Position numbers and translations under genes: made by a program | Notes under the pieces: model-generated | Database searches by the model: none | Told to the model about the DNA's origin: nothing | What the model saw: the letters and a program-made list of their open reading frames with translations, nothing else | Source: Gonapodya prolifera JEL478 | Taxonomy: Eukaryota > Monoblepharomycota > Monoblepharidomycetes > Monoblepharidales > Gonapodyaceae | Direction: 5' to 3' | DNA length: 64,000 bases | NCBI GenBank assembly: GCA_001574975.1 | Contig: KQ965802.1 | Coordinates: 45,985-109,984 of the forward strand | Part shown: piece by piece, positions 1 through 12,289 of the stretch | Position numbering within the stretch: the stretch's first letter is position 1 | Layout: every line of letters begins with the position of its first letter

Positions 1-1786
1 GAATATGAGGGTCTGGACATGGAGAAAGTACCGCCCTTTGTTCGCTCATACTTCGAAGGAAATGAAGTTTGCGTATTCTCAGTGACAAGGCCTTTTAAGA
101 AGAAGCTTCGACCCAACCCAGCGAAGACTACTCAACAGCCACCCAACGAATTCCTCGAACTCTGGACCGAAAAGACTGTTATGGTGACAGAGAATCGTTT
201 CCCTGGACTCCTTCGTCGGAGCGAAGTTATCTATCACAAAACAGTGGAACTGAGTCCGGTGGAAAATGCCGTTATAGCAATGATTAACAAGAATCGAGAG
301 ATCAGTAGTCTCGCGGTCAAATACGAGGCCATTGCAGCAGCAGAAGAGGCAAAATCACGAACTGAAAGTAGCGGAATGAAAGTCACGGCAAAACAGCCAC
401 TCAACATAAATCCCTTTACGATGTCGCTAAACGGTGCTGTAGACGCCCCGGTGAACGGTGGCGTTCCGATGTATAAGACAGCATTCTTATCGGAAGAGTA
501 TCTCACCGAAAATCCCGACAAAGAAGAAATGGTTGCATTGCTGCGGAAGTCAATTGATGAACAGGTGCAAATTATCGCCACCACACTCGTTACGCACGAA
601 AAGTTGGTCCCACCTGCGATGCGGCCTCTTCACAGCAACATTATCAAACGTGAGCGCTCTTCGTGATATAATTATTTGGCTTTGTCTCATCATTCACTTC
701 CACTTTTACGCAGTCTTTAACAAGAACTTCGCCGATGAAATTGCTCGTCTGGGAATTGAAGTGATTGATTCCAACCCGGCACCAGCTGTCCCAACGAAGC
801 CCGGCTTGCATACTATGACCTCGCTCCAAATCACAACCGACTCTTTGACCAACATTGCGGCATTAGCAGGAATGTCAGTTTCTCGTGTCGGTGGAGCAAG
901 TATTCGAGGTGCAACACTGACTCGACGAGAACCCAGTGGCAAGCACGCCAAACGGTCCAGCATCTTGAACGGAAACAAGTTCCAGAAGTTCGGTAGCTCG
1001 GACAGTGGCCAAGGATCGCCAGGGTCTGGCGGCGCTCAGGCGCTGTCTCCAATATCTGATGAGTCACCGACGTCTCTTCACTCCCGTGCCGACAAAAGTG
1101 GTCGCTCACGGGCACCAGCACGACAATCACTGCGGGGCGGCCCCTCCGACGTTGGCCCCAATCATCCAGCAGCCCAAATAGGCAGAGCGGTCTCACATCA
1201 AAACGTGAATGCCACCGGAGGCGCTGGTTCAACTGACACTGCATCCAAGAGACTTTCCGGTATTTCGACCGGACGGCAAGATTCACACGCTCGAATTTCT
1301 CCAAGGCAAAGTGTAACTTCGTTGGAGGGCGGTACCAACAGTTCCTCGGCAGGATCCACAATGCCCACTTCTGTGGTGCACCCTATGCCGCCTATGAAGA
1401 AAGGCATGAGTGTGCGAGACGTCACCGGAATCGGTCGCGAGCGCAAAGCAAGCACATTGAGCCAAGAAGGGAGGGGCAGCAGCTTTGTCAACATAACCGC
1501 ATTGTTCGGAGGTGGTAAGCAGACGCCGGCGAAAGGTGCTTCACCAGATGACAAAGGAGCTATTCCGGGAATGGGGTTGCTTAAAATGTCAATCGAGGTA
1601 AGCTTACTGCTTGGAGTAACTTGTCGGCTGAGCGAAGTTGAACCATTTCAATTGCTATTTGTGCAGAGTGACAACACTATTCAGCGCGACAGCGCCAACT
1701 CTCAGGAGCAGTTGCAGGAATCTAATAAATCGGCGAGCCACATCCTCTTGGGAGGGTCTTTGTTTGATGACAAACCGTTCAATTAA
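1..1786 (+). CDS. DOCK-family Rho/Rac guanine nucleotide exchange factor, C-terminal part (gene starts outside the window)
   Basis: The frame is open from base 1, so only the end of the protein is present. Exons read 1-649, 714-1597 and 1667-1786. The second intron is 69 nt, so the frame runs through it. The first about 215 residues match the DHR-2 catalytic domain of DOCK proteins: the block NPFTMSLNGAVD followed by GGVPMYKTAFLSEEY corresponds to the lobe B/C region of DOCK1/DOCK2-type GEFs, and LVPPAMRPLH then leads over the first intron to LFNKNFADEI. The family activates Rac/Cdc42 at membranes to steer actin. After the domain the chain becomes a Ser/Pro/Arg-rich, probably disordered tail of about 300 residues. 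The DHR-1 and SH3 regions expected upstream lie outside the window. Subfamily A/B is more likely than C/D by the sensor-loop sequence, but that is an inference. Confidence 0.88.
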
Positions 1787-1982
1787 TTCATAGAGAGACT
1801 TTTAAATTGTGATCTAACGAATTTTGAGTACATGGATATCGACGTCACTACTTGTGATGTCGTTCATCAATTGTAGATTCGAAAACAGTGATATATTCAA
1901 AATGTAAAAAGGCGAAATTCCCTCAAAATAATACTACAAGGTAACTTCGTGATGCGTGCAAAGTGAATACAAATATAACTCG

Positions 1983-2625
<643 letters not shown>

Positions 2626-3027
2626 CCCTTTAATCCCCAGTAGGCGTCACTGTGCTGCAATCTGCAATGTGTTCGCGTTCCTCACACTCCTTGCCATGAT
2701 CCACACCGAAAAGAGTGACAACAAAGATTATTGGCACTTGAACGTGCAGTGGCAGGGACCCTGCACCACCCATTCCTCCAAAGCCACCACAGAGATTCTC
2801 ATCCATCAGCAGCACCGGCTGCCCCATCGCACTTCCCTAAGACATCGAATACCACTCCACGCATTTCAGTAGAAGCGATCGCCCGATTTCACTTGCCGCC
2901 CCAAAAGCGCCACCACACGCACCGCACTCTTGCCCGCCATCACGAAGCAGCCGCCGCGCAGAGGTCATTTTTCGGTCCAATCGAAATCACTCGCGTCTGA
3001 TTTGCGCCATTCGGGACGACTCTGACG
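2626..3027. other. Intergenic/promoter region between actin fragment and Ki-67-like gene
   Basis: Open frames here are short and resemble no family. The 5' flank of the gene starting at 3028 must lie here. No clear TATA element was seen. Confidence 0.4.
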
Positions 3028-6000
3028 ATGCCGGCCGCTCTTGGATACTTTCGCTTCAAGACCTCGTCAGGCGCCGCAAGGCACTGGCCAATCACCAAAA
3101 CTAAAGTCACGATCGGGCGTGCTGTCGAAGGAAGTAAGAAGGAGAAGGCGGACCTTCGGTGCGTTCGATGGGAGGCGTGGGCGACGTGATTCTTCAGAAC
3201 AAGGGAAGGTTGCGGAATACCGACGTGCAGGGCATCGATGGAGGTTATTCCCAAGAGAAACTTCACTCAAACGCATAGGAGGGGTCGGAACTTGGTGGTT
3301 TTTACTGGAACGGTTATTGCGTTTACATTAGTAACTCATTTCGTGACTACACCCCACTCACCTCATCCCACAGCATCCACGCACACTACATGAGCGGCGT
3401 CCACGCCATTCTAACCTACGAGGATGGTCGCGTACGTTTCTTTATTCTTTCCCTCACGCTCCTTCACTGTTTCACCATTCCGCTCTTTCAAGTTTTACAT
3501 CGAAGACGTCTCGATTAACGGAACCACCGTCAACGGAACCTTTCTTCACCGCCAAAAGATTCCACTTGACGAGGGAGACGCCGTCTCGTTCAAGTCGAAA
3601 TTTCCGCAGGGAACCGGTGAGAAAGGTTTTGCTCCTTCGTTGATATTCTAAACTGATGAAATGAATAACATTTCAGACACGTACTTGTCAATCTTTTTGA
3701 CGCTCAAGGATCCTGTAAGTTTCCTCTTACAGCGTTCCTGTAAACTGTAAACCGAGCTCATCGTTCCCGTTGTCAGTACGCTGATCCATCACCTACGTAT
3801 ACACCCGAAACACTTCCACCTCCCAACACGACAGCGCAGGACAACACACTCCCCGAAGCCGCGCCCTCTCTCACTCCTGCTCCTGCTTTTGCTCCCGTCG
3901 CCGGACACTCCACGCAACCTGGGCCGGTATCCGCTATTCCACCCCCCACACCCATTACTGTACCAACCGCCGTCTCCTCCACCCTCCCTCCCCCATCCAC
4001 CCCGCGCTCTCGGGGCGGGAAACTGTCCCGCGACCCGCACATGCTCTCGCAACTCGACACCTTTGTCGTTTCTGCCAGGGACGTGAAAACTCCCGGACCC
4101 GCCAAGGCACCCACGGAGAGAACAGCGGGTCGGACACCGGCGACGGATGGGGCAAGGAGAGTCGGATCCAGACTGCCCGTTGCTCTTCCCTTGCCTGCGT
4201 TTGGAGGGGATAAGCCCGCGGCGGGAGGGAGTGCGCAGCCTTCGAATGGGAAGCAGGTGGGGAAGGATTTGGAAAGTGCGGCCCCGCCCTCGACGACGGA
4301 GGCAACGACGGTCGCGGATACGACAGACGAGAGTCCCTCGGAACCAAACGACGAGACTGTGAAGGACACACCCGAGGAGACCGTTGCTGAGCCGGATAGT
4401 GAAGACCTTGGCTCCTCCGTCGATGGTCCAAGCATACCAAAGACACCGGGATCGGAGCCCGCCGATCGCAGTGACCTCATATCTGCCGCTCTTTGGTCTC
4501 CTGATGGTGTCGACCCGCCGCGGACGATTGTTACCGTGGAAGCGTCCACTACAACTACAGTCATAAAAGAAACGAAGCGCGAGGTGAGTCTATCCGTCCG
4601 CCTTTCGTTGAAACCTTGATTTGACCGTTAATATTGCTGAACTCGTCAACAGCTTCGATTGGACCCCTCGCTACAAGCTACTGCGCATCTCCTGCGAACG
4701 CCGTCTCGCAAGTCGGTGACATTTGGACCGGTCTTGAGTCCCGAGGTTTGTGTTCTTCGAACCAACGTTGCTACCGCACTCTCTTCTACCATGACATCCA
4801 TCCGCTCATCAGCTTTTCGACAAAGAACAGCCCGCCGCGACGCCACTCAAAAAGGGTCGTGCTCCCGAGGCCACACCTGCCGGGACCCGCACTTCGGACA
4901 CACCCAAAAAGCCCTTGCTCAAGAGACTTCTTGACGAGACTGATCGTGAAAGCTCCGTCGGGTCGTCTCAAGGTGCTTTCAGCGGTGACCAGGAGAAGGC
5001 CGCCGACGACGTGGCTGACTTGATGATGGAGGAGCCACTGTTGGGAGACTCTGGAAGTGAACGAGGCGTACACTCGGTTGAGAGACGGAGCGAGAGGTCG
5101 AATGAGATCACCACACCGTCTCGACAGGATAGGGCCCGCTCGAGATCTCCCGGACCCAGCGGTAGCAGCGGCAAGTCGCCACTTCAGAAAGTTGTCGCAT
5201 GGTTGGGATTCGGGGGTTGGAAACATGAGGACAAGGAAGATGCCGAGAGCGGCGATTTTGGGGAAGGTGCCACTACAGTGGAAGCGGAGGCAGCCGCCGT
5301 CTCGGAAGAGCCGCAAGAGACACCTTTACAGGAAGGTGATGAGAAGACCCCCGAGGAATCAGCTGGTGGATCTACGAGCCAGGAGTGGGATCTTCAGGAA
5401 GTTCCTCAAAGCGACGATTCAGACGTCCCGACCTCGGTTGATTTCGGCTCCAATAAACAAAGCGAGCCATCTCACTCCAGGAATTCTTCCGCTACTTCGG
5501 TTGGTGCCGATCAAACGTCAGCCATCGCCAATACCGACGCTCCGTGAGTACTCTCCGAGTTGTTTTGCAATCTTATCCCATCCACACCTCAAATATTTCC
5601 ATACAGTGAACCTGCAGATGCGTCGTCGTCTTCAGACGATCGTCGCAAAAGCATTCCCCACATGTCCAACGTTATCAATGACATTCTGCACTCCCCTACG
5701 CCACTTGCAATCCAAGATTTCCGCGTGGGGGGACGATACAGCACCGGAAGTATTCCTGTTCACCTTCCAGAGGCGGAAAAAGTGCGGGGAAGGATGTCCA
5801 TTGCAGTCGCGGGAGTTGGAAAAACGTTGGAGGGAGATGCGGAAGAAGAGACAGCCAGCCGGGGATCCGTGCCGCCACAGTCTGCTGACGGTTCAGTGGC
5901 AGAAGATGGGTTGGATGGGGACAACGATGCTGACAGAGACGAAGACCATGCGAAGCCATCAAGCCCTTCCTCACCTGGAGCTCCCGCTGATGAATTGCTA

Positions 6001-9000
6001 AATTCCGCGATCGCCAGCGACTCGAATACCGAAAGCGCTCCCGTGATCACAGAACCCGTGCTCACCCCTAGACGCAAATCCGGTCGATCGACGAGAGGAA
6101 CGAGTCCTGCACCTCCGCAGGTACCACCGGATGCCGAAGAATCAGAAGTCGTTCCCAGTAACGAGGTGGACGGTGCTGTTGTCTCCATCGAACCAGAAGC
6201 GCCTATTGTCGATGAAGTCATCACTCCAGTCTCGCTGGAGCAGGGCGAGGATGAGAAGGAGAATGTTATCGATGCCGAGAAAGAGCGATCGAAGCACGAA
6301 ATCCCTGCCGGAAAGACAAAACCAGGTCGCAGAGCCACTCTGACAGCGCCAAAAGGAAGCGGAAAACAGGTCCAAACTGGTCATGGTCGTCGATCAATGC
6401 CAGCGAAACACATCAATGTTCCTGATGCTCCAAAACCAGCTGAGCTTGAGTCTCCAACACCCGCTGCTGCTCTCGGTGACGAGTTGATTGGGGAGGGCAG
6501 CGCAGAAGAGCCCACTGACGACGTTTCAGGGACACAACCAGCAACTGGTTTGATTATTCCTCAGGAGCCACCAACGACCGACGCAGAGGCAGAAGGCTCT
6601 GGCTCAGTGCAGGAGACAAATGTCAAAACACCAAAGGGTCGGGGACGCCGGCACACTGTTCACGCCAACGCCGACTCGCGCCCGCAGGCTGCCCAAAAAG
6701 GTCGACGTAAGACGACAGCTACCGCGACAGCCAGCACTGCAGACGTTTTGCCCGAATCTATTTCTCCTTCAGCAACCCTGGAAGGGGAAAATGTGGAACC
6801 CTCAAAAGTTGACACTGATCAAGAAATCGCAGCAGTGCCAGCGGAGGCAACAGATCGTCCCATCGTCGATGCTCCAGGCGATTCTACACCGTTGAGCGAG
6901 GTCGCTCAAACCGCAGCAGTTCTCGAAGATGTACCTGCTCCCCCAACTGCACCAGGAACTCGCCGGCGGCACACTGTGCAAACGGATCCTGCCAATCAGC
7001 CAGCTCCGGAACTGAAGGGGCGGCGGAAAACAACGACCGCTACCTCACGCGCGCCAAAGGCTTCAGTGGAGGAGACTCTACCAGAATCTGGCGAAGTAGA
7101 AGCCACAGCGGAGTCTGTTTCTGTGGAGCAATCCGCTCCTGAAGAAGCTGCACCAGTGAATGGGCGTCGTAAAACAGCAACTGGAGCGGTGCGAACGCCT
7201 AAAGCTTCACTCGAAGAGATTCAGCCAACCTCAACAGAAGAGAAAGACGGAAAAGAGCCGGAAGTCGCCCCAGCTCCCCTTGAGCTTGCCGTTCCCACCA
7301 AAGGACGGCGCAAAACAGCAACAGGACGAGCCGCTAAGGCGTCAGTCGAAGACGTCCAGGCAACTTCAGCTGAAAATATCGACGTCGCCTCTAAATCAGA
7401 TGAGGTTGGAGAGCCAGCTGAGGTGCTTGAATCCACCGTTTCAGAGTCTTCCGCACCAGGCAAAGGACCAGCGAAAGGACGGCGCAAAACAGCAACTGGG
7501 CGAGCCGCTAAGGCATCAGTTGACGAGGTGCAGCCAACTGTGTCTGAAAATGTTGACGCGGTTGCTGAACCAGACCAGGTTGGAGAACCAGCTGAGGTCC
7601 CGCAGACCACTGTTGCGGAGTCTTCACCGTCAGAAGTTGCTGGCGCCCCCTCGTCCACTCCATCTGGATCCGCTGACCATGTACCTGAAGCTCCTCGACC
7701 AGCAGACCCTTCAGAGTCTGCCGCCGTACCTGCAATTTACGACGCAACGAGGGGTAAACGCCGACATACAGTACATGCGAACGCCGCGGCTCCTTCTCAG
7801 CCAGCACCTAGAGGACGAAGAAAAACCACTGCAGCTGCTGCAGAGGGCGTGGACGAGCCTCAACCGGCAGTGGTACCGCCTGAGTCCAAGACTCTTGGCA
7901 AGCGCAAACTTGAAGTTGAAGTTGTCGTGGAGACACCGGGCAAACCAGAAGGTCCGAAGACCAAGAAGGCGCGAAAGAGTATCGCAGCAAAGGTGGCCGA
8001 AAAGGTTGAAGAGGTTTTTATTGAGGAACCGGAACCTTTGCCGAGACGACGAGGCGCTGCGGGTAAAGCTGGTGCCGCCGAGCCTGTGGAACAACCTGCA
8101 AAGACCACTCGGAAGCGCAAAGCTCCTGTGGAGGAATCAGAAGAGGAGTCTGCGGTGGAAGCAGTACCATCAAAACCGGCACCCAGAAGCCGTAAAAGCA
8201 CCAAGCTGGACACCCCTGAGACCGTGGACAACAGCAGTGGCGCTGGCCGCTCAACGGGAAACTCGTCGACCACTGGTGCAAGAGGTAGCGGACGATCGTT
8301 GAAGGGCAAGGAGGCTGCAGTTGTCGTTGAGAAGGTTCCCAGTGTGAAACGAGGCCGGAGTAAGGCTCCTGCGCAGAAGGCTGAACAGGCGGAAGAAGAG
8401 GCTGCCACGTCGGAGGTGGATATTGCTAAGCCAGTGGCAAGACGTGGGCGTCAGACGAAAGCCGAGCCCGTTGTGGAAGAAAAGCCCGTTGCCGCAGTAG
8501 CACCAGCGACAAAGACGACAAGAGGAAAGAAAGCTAAGGGATCAGCGAGCGCTCCAGCAGCCGTGGAAGAACGCAAGCCAACAGTGCGGGGGAAGCGGGG
8601 CAAGGAGGCGCCAGAGGTGGAGTCGGCTCCCGCGAAACTTGAGGGAAATCAGAAAGCTACGTTGAAGAAGGGAGGAGCGAAAGGGGCCAAAGATGAGTCG
8701 AAGGAAGTTCCTCCATCAGGTAGCGTCGTCTCCTCGAGCAGAGCCGCAATTGCAGCCCCAGGAAAAGGACGAGTTCGGGCTAAGCAAGAGCTTGAGGCGG
8801 AGGAACCGGCTGTTTTCCCAGCAAGAGGAAGAAGTCGCGCTAAGCAAGAGCCCGAGGTGGAGCAACCAGCTGACGTGTCCGAAGTGGTTGCACAAAAGGG
8901 GCGGAGCGCTGCCAAGGGAAAAGCAGTCGTGCGCGATGCTGCGCCTGTGGTCGAGGAAGCACCACCTGCAACAAAAGGCAGAGGGGCGAAGGCCAAAGTT

Positions 9001-9615
9001 TCAAAGGATGAACCGGCGCCGGCGGCATCAGCAGTTGCAAGCAAGACAGGGAAGGTGACCCAGGCTTCCGTAAAGGCTCCGGCCAAGACCACCGACATTA
9101 TCGTGGAGATCATCTCGGATTCGCGACGTGGCACGGGGACAGTGGAGGAGCCTGCTCCTGCACCAAAGAAAGGCAAGCGTGCGGCACCCAAACAAGATGT
9201 CGAGGCAGTTGCAGCGCCAGCGTCGAAGAAGCGACGGGTTGGGTCTGCGAAGGACTCCGTCGCAGTGGAGGCGACGAAACCTGCACCTGCGCCTGCTCGA
9301 TCGCGGGCGACGGTGGCGAAAGTTGGACCGTCAAACGCGGAGCCGGTAGTTGAGAAGAAGGCTGCCGTGCGGGTTAAAAACGCTGCAGCTGTGGAAGCAG
9401 TCGAGGTGCCGGAGAAACCGAAGAAGGCCGCCGCTGGTGCACGTATCGTGGCACGGAAGGCGCCGACAGTGACTTCGCGAGCATCTGCTTCTCGATCGGC
9501 GACTCGTGGGTCTTCGGCCGGGCGGGTTTCTCGAACAGGCGTGAAGACAACAAAGGCCGCGGCTGCAGGTGCAGGTGCGAAGGTTGCGGCGGGTCGTGCC
9601 ACGCGTAAGAGGTAG
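3028..9615 (+). CDS. Ki-67-like FHA protein with Ki-67/RepoMan-type PP1-docking motif
   Basis: The model has eight exons: 3028-3158, 3374-3431, 3493-3616, 3677-3714, 3777-4583, 4653-4745, 4813-5543 and 5607-9615. All phases agree and give 1,996 residues. Residues 1 to about 110 form an FHA domain with the expected landmarks: TIGRA (GR at 30-31), SGVHA (S51/H54) and INGTTVNG (71-78). FHA domains bind phosphothreonine peptides. Residues 405-432 carry a PP1-docking motif like that of Ki-67 and RepoMan/CDCA2. From about residue 700 there are degenerate basic repeats, and the C-terminus is a very Lys/Arg/Ala/Ser-rich, histone-tail-like segment ending ATRKR, suited to DNA or chromatin binding. The order FHA, PP1 motif, repeats, basic C-terminus is that of Ki-67, the mitotic chromosome-surface protein. 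No leucine/arginine (LR) domain like the vertebrate one is obvious. Function is inferred from the architecture. Confidence 0.85.
4707..4857 (+). other. PP1-docking motif (KiR-SLiM type) split by intron 4746-4812
   Basis: Residues 405-417, ending exon 6, read RKSVTFGPVLSPE. Residues 418-432, opening exon 7, read LFDKEQPAATPLKKG. Human Ki-67 and RepoMan have, as I recall them, R-V-(S/T)-F-G followed by L-x-P-E-(L/V)-F-D, then P-x-x-T-P-L-(K/R)-(K/R)-G at the same spacing. The first part is an RVxF-class PP1 hook and the second contacts the PP1 gamma/alpha surface. T409 sits at the x of the hook (an Aurora-type site in the animal proteins), and S415-P and T427-P-x-K are CDK-type sites. Confidence 0.85.
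6620..7840 (+). repeat. Degenerate coding repeats in the Ki-67-like protein (RRHTVHA and GRRKTAT modules)
   Basis: Two alternating short modules recur in frame. One reads RRHTVHANA or RRHTVQTDP, near 6645, 6960 and 7750. The other reads GRRKT followed by a Thr/Ala run and often APKASVEE or AAKASVEE, near 6700, 7018, 7161, 7302, 7475 and 7810. Spacing is irregular (about 140-180 nt in the best-ordered part). Each module holds an R-R-x-T basophilic kinase consensus. Confidence 0.8.
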
Positions 9616-10365
9616 CGGTGGAGATATTTTGGGATGAGCTGAACGTTTCGAAGGGAGCTTTTTGCTGTTGGAAATGTACAGGTTAGGCTTGTTTGTGCAA
9701 TGCATTAGCATTTTCTATATATCGAAGCCACTTATCTCCATGTACTGTGGGGTGTTGGCCTAACGTTAACTCGAGATGCAATGAACGGACATACCTCGGC
9801 GGCAGAATTTCGATCACATTTCCGAACATCGCGCTCTCGTGGTCACCGCAAGCGCTGCACTCCTAATGCCTTGGAAATAAAGGCGCAACTGTCATTTCGG
9901 ACAGCGAGAGCCTTCGTCGCGGAATGAGTGATGTGTGGATTTACGCAACATGAGCCGAAGCAGCACAAGTATTGTCGGCATAGATATACCCAGGCAAAAG
10001 GTTGAGTCTTGCCGCCCAATACTCTGCTCGTGTGAATCGACGATTCCATCGCGAAAATGGTGGCGGACTCTGTTGGCGAGCTCACACTCTTGTCGGTTGG
10101 AAATACAGAACAGGACAAGACGACCACCCCAGTGGACCCGAAAGAGCTGTCCACGACTTCATCACCGATAATAGACGCACTGTAGGAAGCACGGGTGCCT
10201 CTCTGCCTTCCGAAGCGCCCAACGTGGAACTGTTTCTACACACATATTGCAATGGAAGGACATCAGTTTCACAGTCGGAGCTTCGGCGAGCGAGTGATCA
10301 AAGGATGTCGAAGCTGGAGTACAAAATCGTAAACAACTTCTATCCTCAGTGTCTGGATCGCTAAA
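9616..10365. other. Intergenic, no gene recognised
   Basis: Contains the 3' flank of the Ki-67-like gene. Short open frames on both strands resemble nothing known. Confidence 0.4.
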
Positions 10366-11840
10366 GTCTGGTCAAATGTTTGCTGTCATGGGTGGATCAG
10401 GCTCAGATGTTCGTATCCATGGCATATCACAATTATTTTCTTAGCGTGAATAAATACGAAATCAAACTGGAAAACCGCCCCTCTACTTACGTCTTCAGCT
10501 TGTCTATCCGACTGCAGCAAAACCTGAGTTGGGCTCCCCAGTGACGCCGGAAACGGAAGCTTCTGTCAGTTGCAGTAAGTGTGTGTGACGTGCACTGAGG
10601 TGTTAACATATAAATCTGGTGTCTGATAGATGGAGCTCTTGACAAATCCACAAGTTCTTTTCATTGACGAAGTATGTGCTATTACCCAATAGTAATGGGC
10701 CACGTACATTAACAAAGCATTTTTGATTAGCCACCCTCAGGCCTCGACGCATTCGCTGCACTCACCACCATCGACTACCTCCGCAAAATGACGAAATCCG
10801 GGAACCAATATCGCTCGTGGCCATCCACCAGCCGCGGGAGAACATTCTCCGTCTCTTCGACAAATTCCTCCTCATCTCTCGCGGGAAAGTTGTGTTCTCG
10901 GGCACGCTCAAGGAAGCCTACAGCCACTCCACGCGGTGTCAACATTGCCGATTTCTGGCTCGATGTGATAGCGAGTGATCATAGGACGGATGAGCTGGCC
11001 GTGAGAGTGTAAGGAGGGTTGAGAGGCTGCATTCGCGGTGGTTAGAGAAAGCAAGGACGTTGATTGAGTACCAGGGTAAGTCCTTCAAATCACTGCGAAT
11101 CTGTTTCCAAGGTTGCTCTACCGTCACCATCGTTTGCCTTACTCTCTATTGAACGCATTGCTAGGGAAGTCCTCGGTAGGATACGGCACGCAGGTTTGGT
11201 TCTTCCTCATCACCTTGAGCTCTTCGAACTCGCTCACATCAGCTTCGTGATGCTCGCGCGCAGTACCTGGACGCTCATTGCACGAGTTATCGCAACGCTC
11301 ATCATGGGCGCTGTCCTTTCGTTGCTGTTTTGGAGGCTCGATGAGACGAGCGAGTGAGGGTTGACGTCTTTCGTGGGTGGAGTAACAGCCAACATTTCGT
11401 TGTGTGGGGATGTTGATTGATCTGATCTGATCTGGGATCCGGTGGTGGCTTTTGCAGTTTTATTTCCTTACGTTGTTTCGCATGGGACAAGGGTACTCGG
11501 CTGTGACACAACCTATGACTACTTCCTTCTGAATCGGCCGCTGATATTGCGAGAGCGCGGTATGTGAAAGCTTTGCATTAAACGCCGCCTTTCTAATGCA
11601 TTAAACGTCGGTGTGACCTCACCCATTTTTTTAGCCGCGACAATGTATCGCGCCTCGTCGGTCTTCCTGGCACGACTCAGCGTTCTCTTCCCATTCTAAT
11701 CTTTCTTTTGCGCAATTGACTGCTTCATTTTCTGGTTAACGGTCGGACTGAACAGCCCATGCCAGTTCATATTGCGGTTTGGCGTAGATTTCTGATGTAT
11801 CACAACTGGAACGTTGCTACCTGTTCCTCCCGTTCCCGTT
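10366..11840 (+). pseudogene. ABCG (White-type) transporter pseudogene
   Basis: Fragments appear in the correct ABCG order but in shifting frames. SGQMFAVMGGSGS is a Walker A lead-in cut before the GKT at about 10366-10405. MELLTNPQVLFIDE is the Walker B at 10630. After an intron come SGLDAFAALTTIDYLRK, AIHQPRENILRLFDKF, LLISRGKVVFSGTL and NIADFWLDVI (10740-10975). The first membrane segment, RSTWTLIARVIATLIMGAVL, lies at 11255-11320, a NRPLILRERG block at about 11535, and MYRASSVFLARLS at 11643. The signature-motif region between Walker A and B is missing, and there are several frame changes and in-frame stops. The intact family exports lipids or drugs as half-size or full-size pumps; this copy cannot. 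Confidence 0.82.
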
Positions 11841-12289
11841 GTGAAGAGTTCACGCTTGTAAGACACTTGCATGTTACGTTGCTCCTAGTCCATCTGTCTC
11901 AAGAAACATCTGCGACCATACACACACACACTTCTTCTTCCAAGTCTGATGGCACTTTGCAATGTCCTCCTTGCTTCAATTGTGGTCCAAAAGTGGGTTC
12001 CTGGGTTTGGCCAGCCTCTTATACACAGTCCGTCTGCAGATTCCATATCCTTTGCCTAGCGTCGCAATGGACACATTGCGTTGTTGGTGGAAGAAATGGC
12101 AGCTCTGCAGCAATCTTTCCCTATGTTGCATGTGATGGTTTTGAAATTTTTAAGATTTTGCCATATGCCGGCAGATTTGTGTTCACATAATCAGCAGCTC
12201 ATCCCTCTCAAAACCTCAACGACTTTAACTCGTTTGCAATCATTGATTCCCATGGCGCCACGTTGACATTGCTCTAAAGGTGCAATCCA
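11841..12289. other. Intergenic, nothing recognised
   Basis: Short open frames only (for example 11759-12190), with no motif or family resemblance. Confidence 0.3.

Noticed and set aside
831-1361. 176-codon minus-strand open frame
   Set aside because: Antisense of the DOCK tail exon with no recognisable feature.
3773-4564. 263-codon minus-strand open frame rich in Gly/Val/Ser
   Set aside because: Antisense of exon 5 of the Ki-67-like gene; the sense exon has matched splice sites and phases.
5057-6001. 314-codon open frame overlapping the Ki-67-like gene
   Set aside because: It is a shifted reading of exons 7 and 8, with no protein-like features. The composition bias of the real frame keeps it open.
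7160-8302. 380-codon plus-strand open frame
   Set aside because: Shadow of the repeat region of the Ki-67-like protein (Arg/Gln/Leu-rich, low complexity).
8649-9602. 317-codon minus-strand open frame
   Set aside because: Antisense shadow of the Ala/Lys-rich C-terminus; its Ala/Thr/Phe pattern is what reverse-reading of Lys/Ala codons gives.
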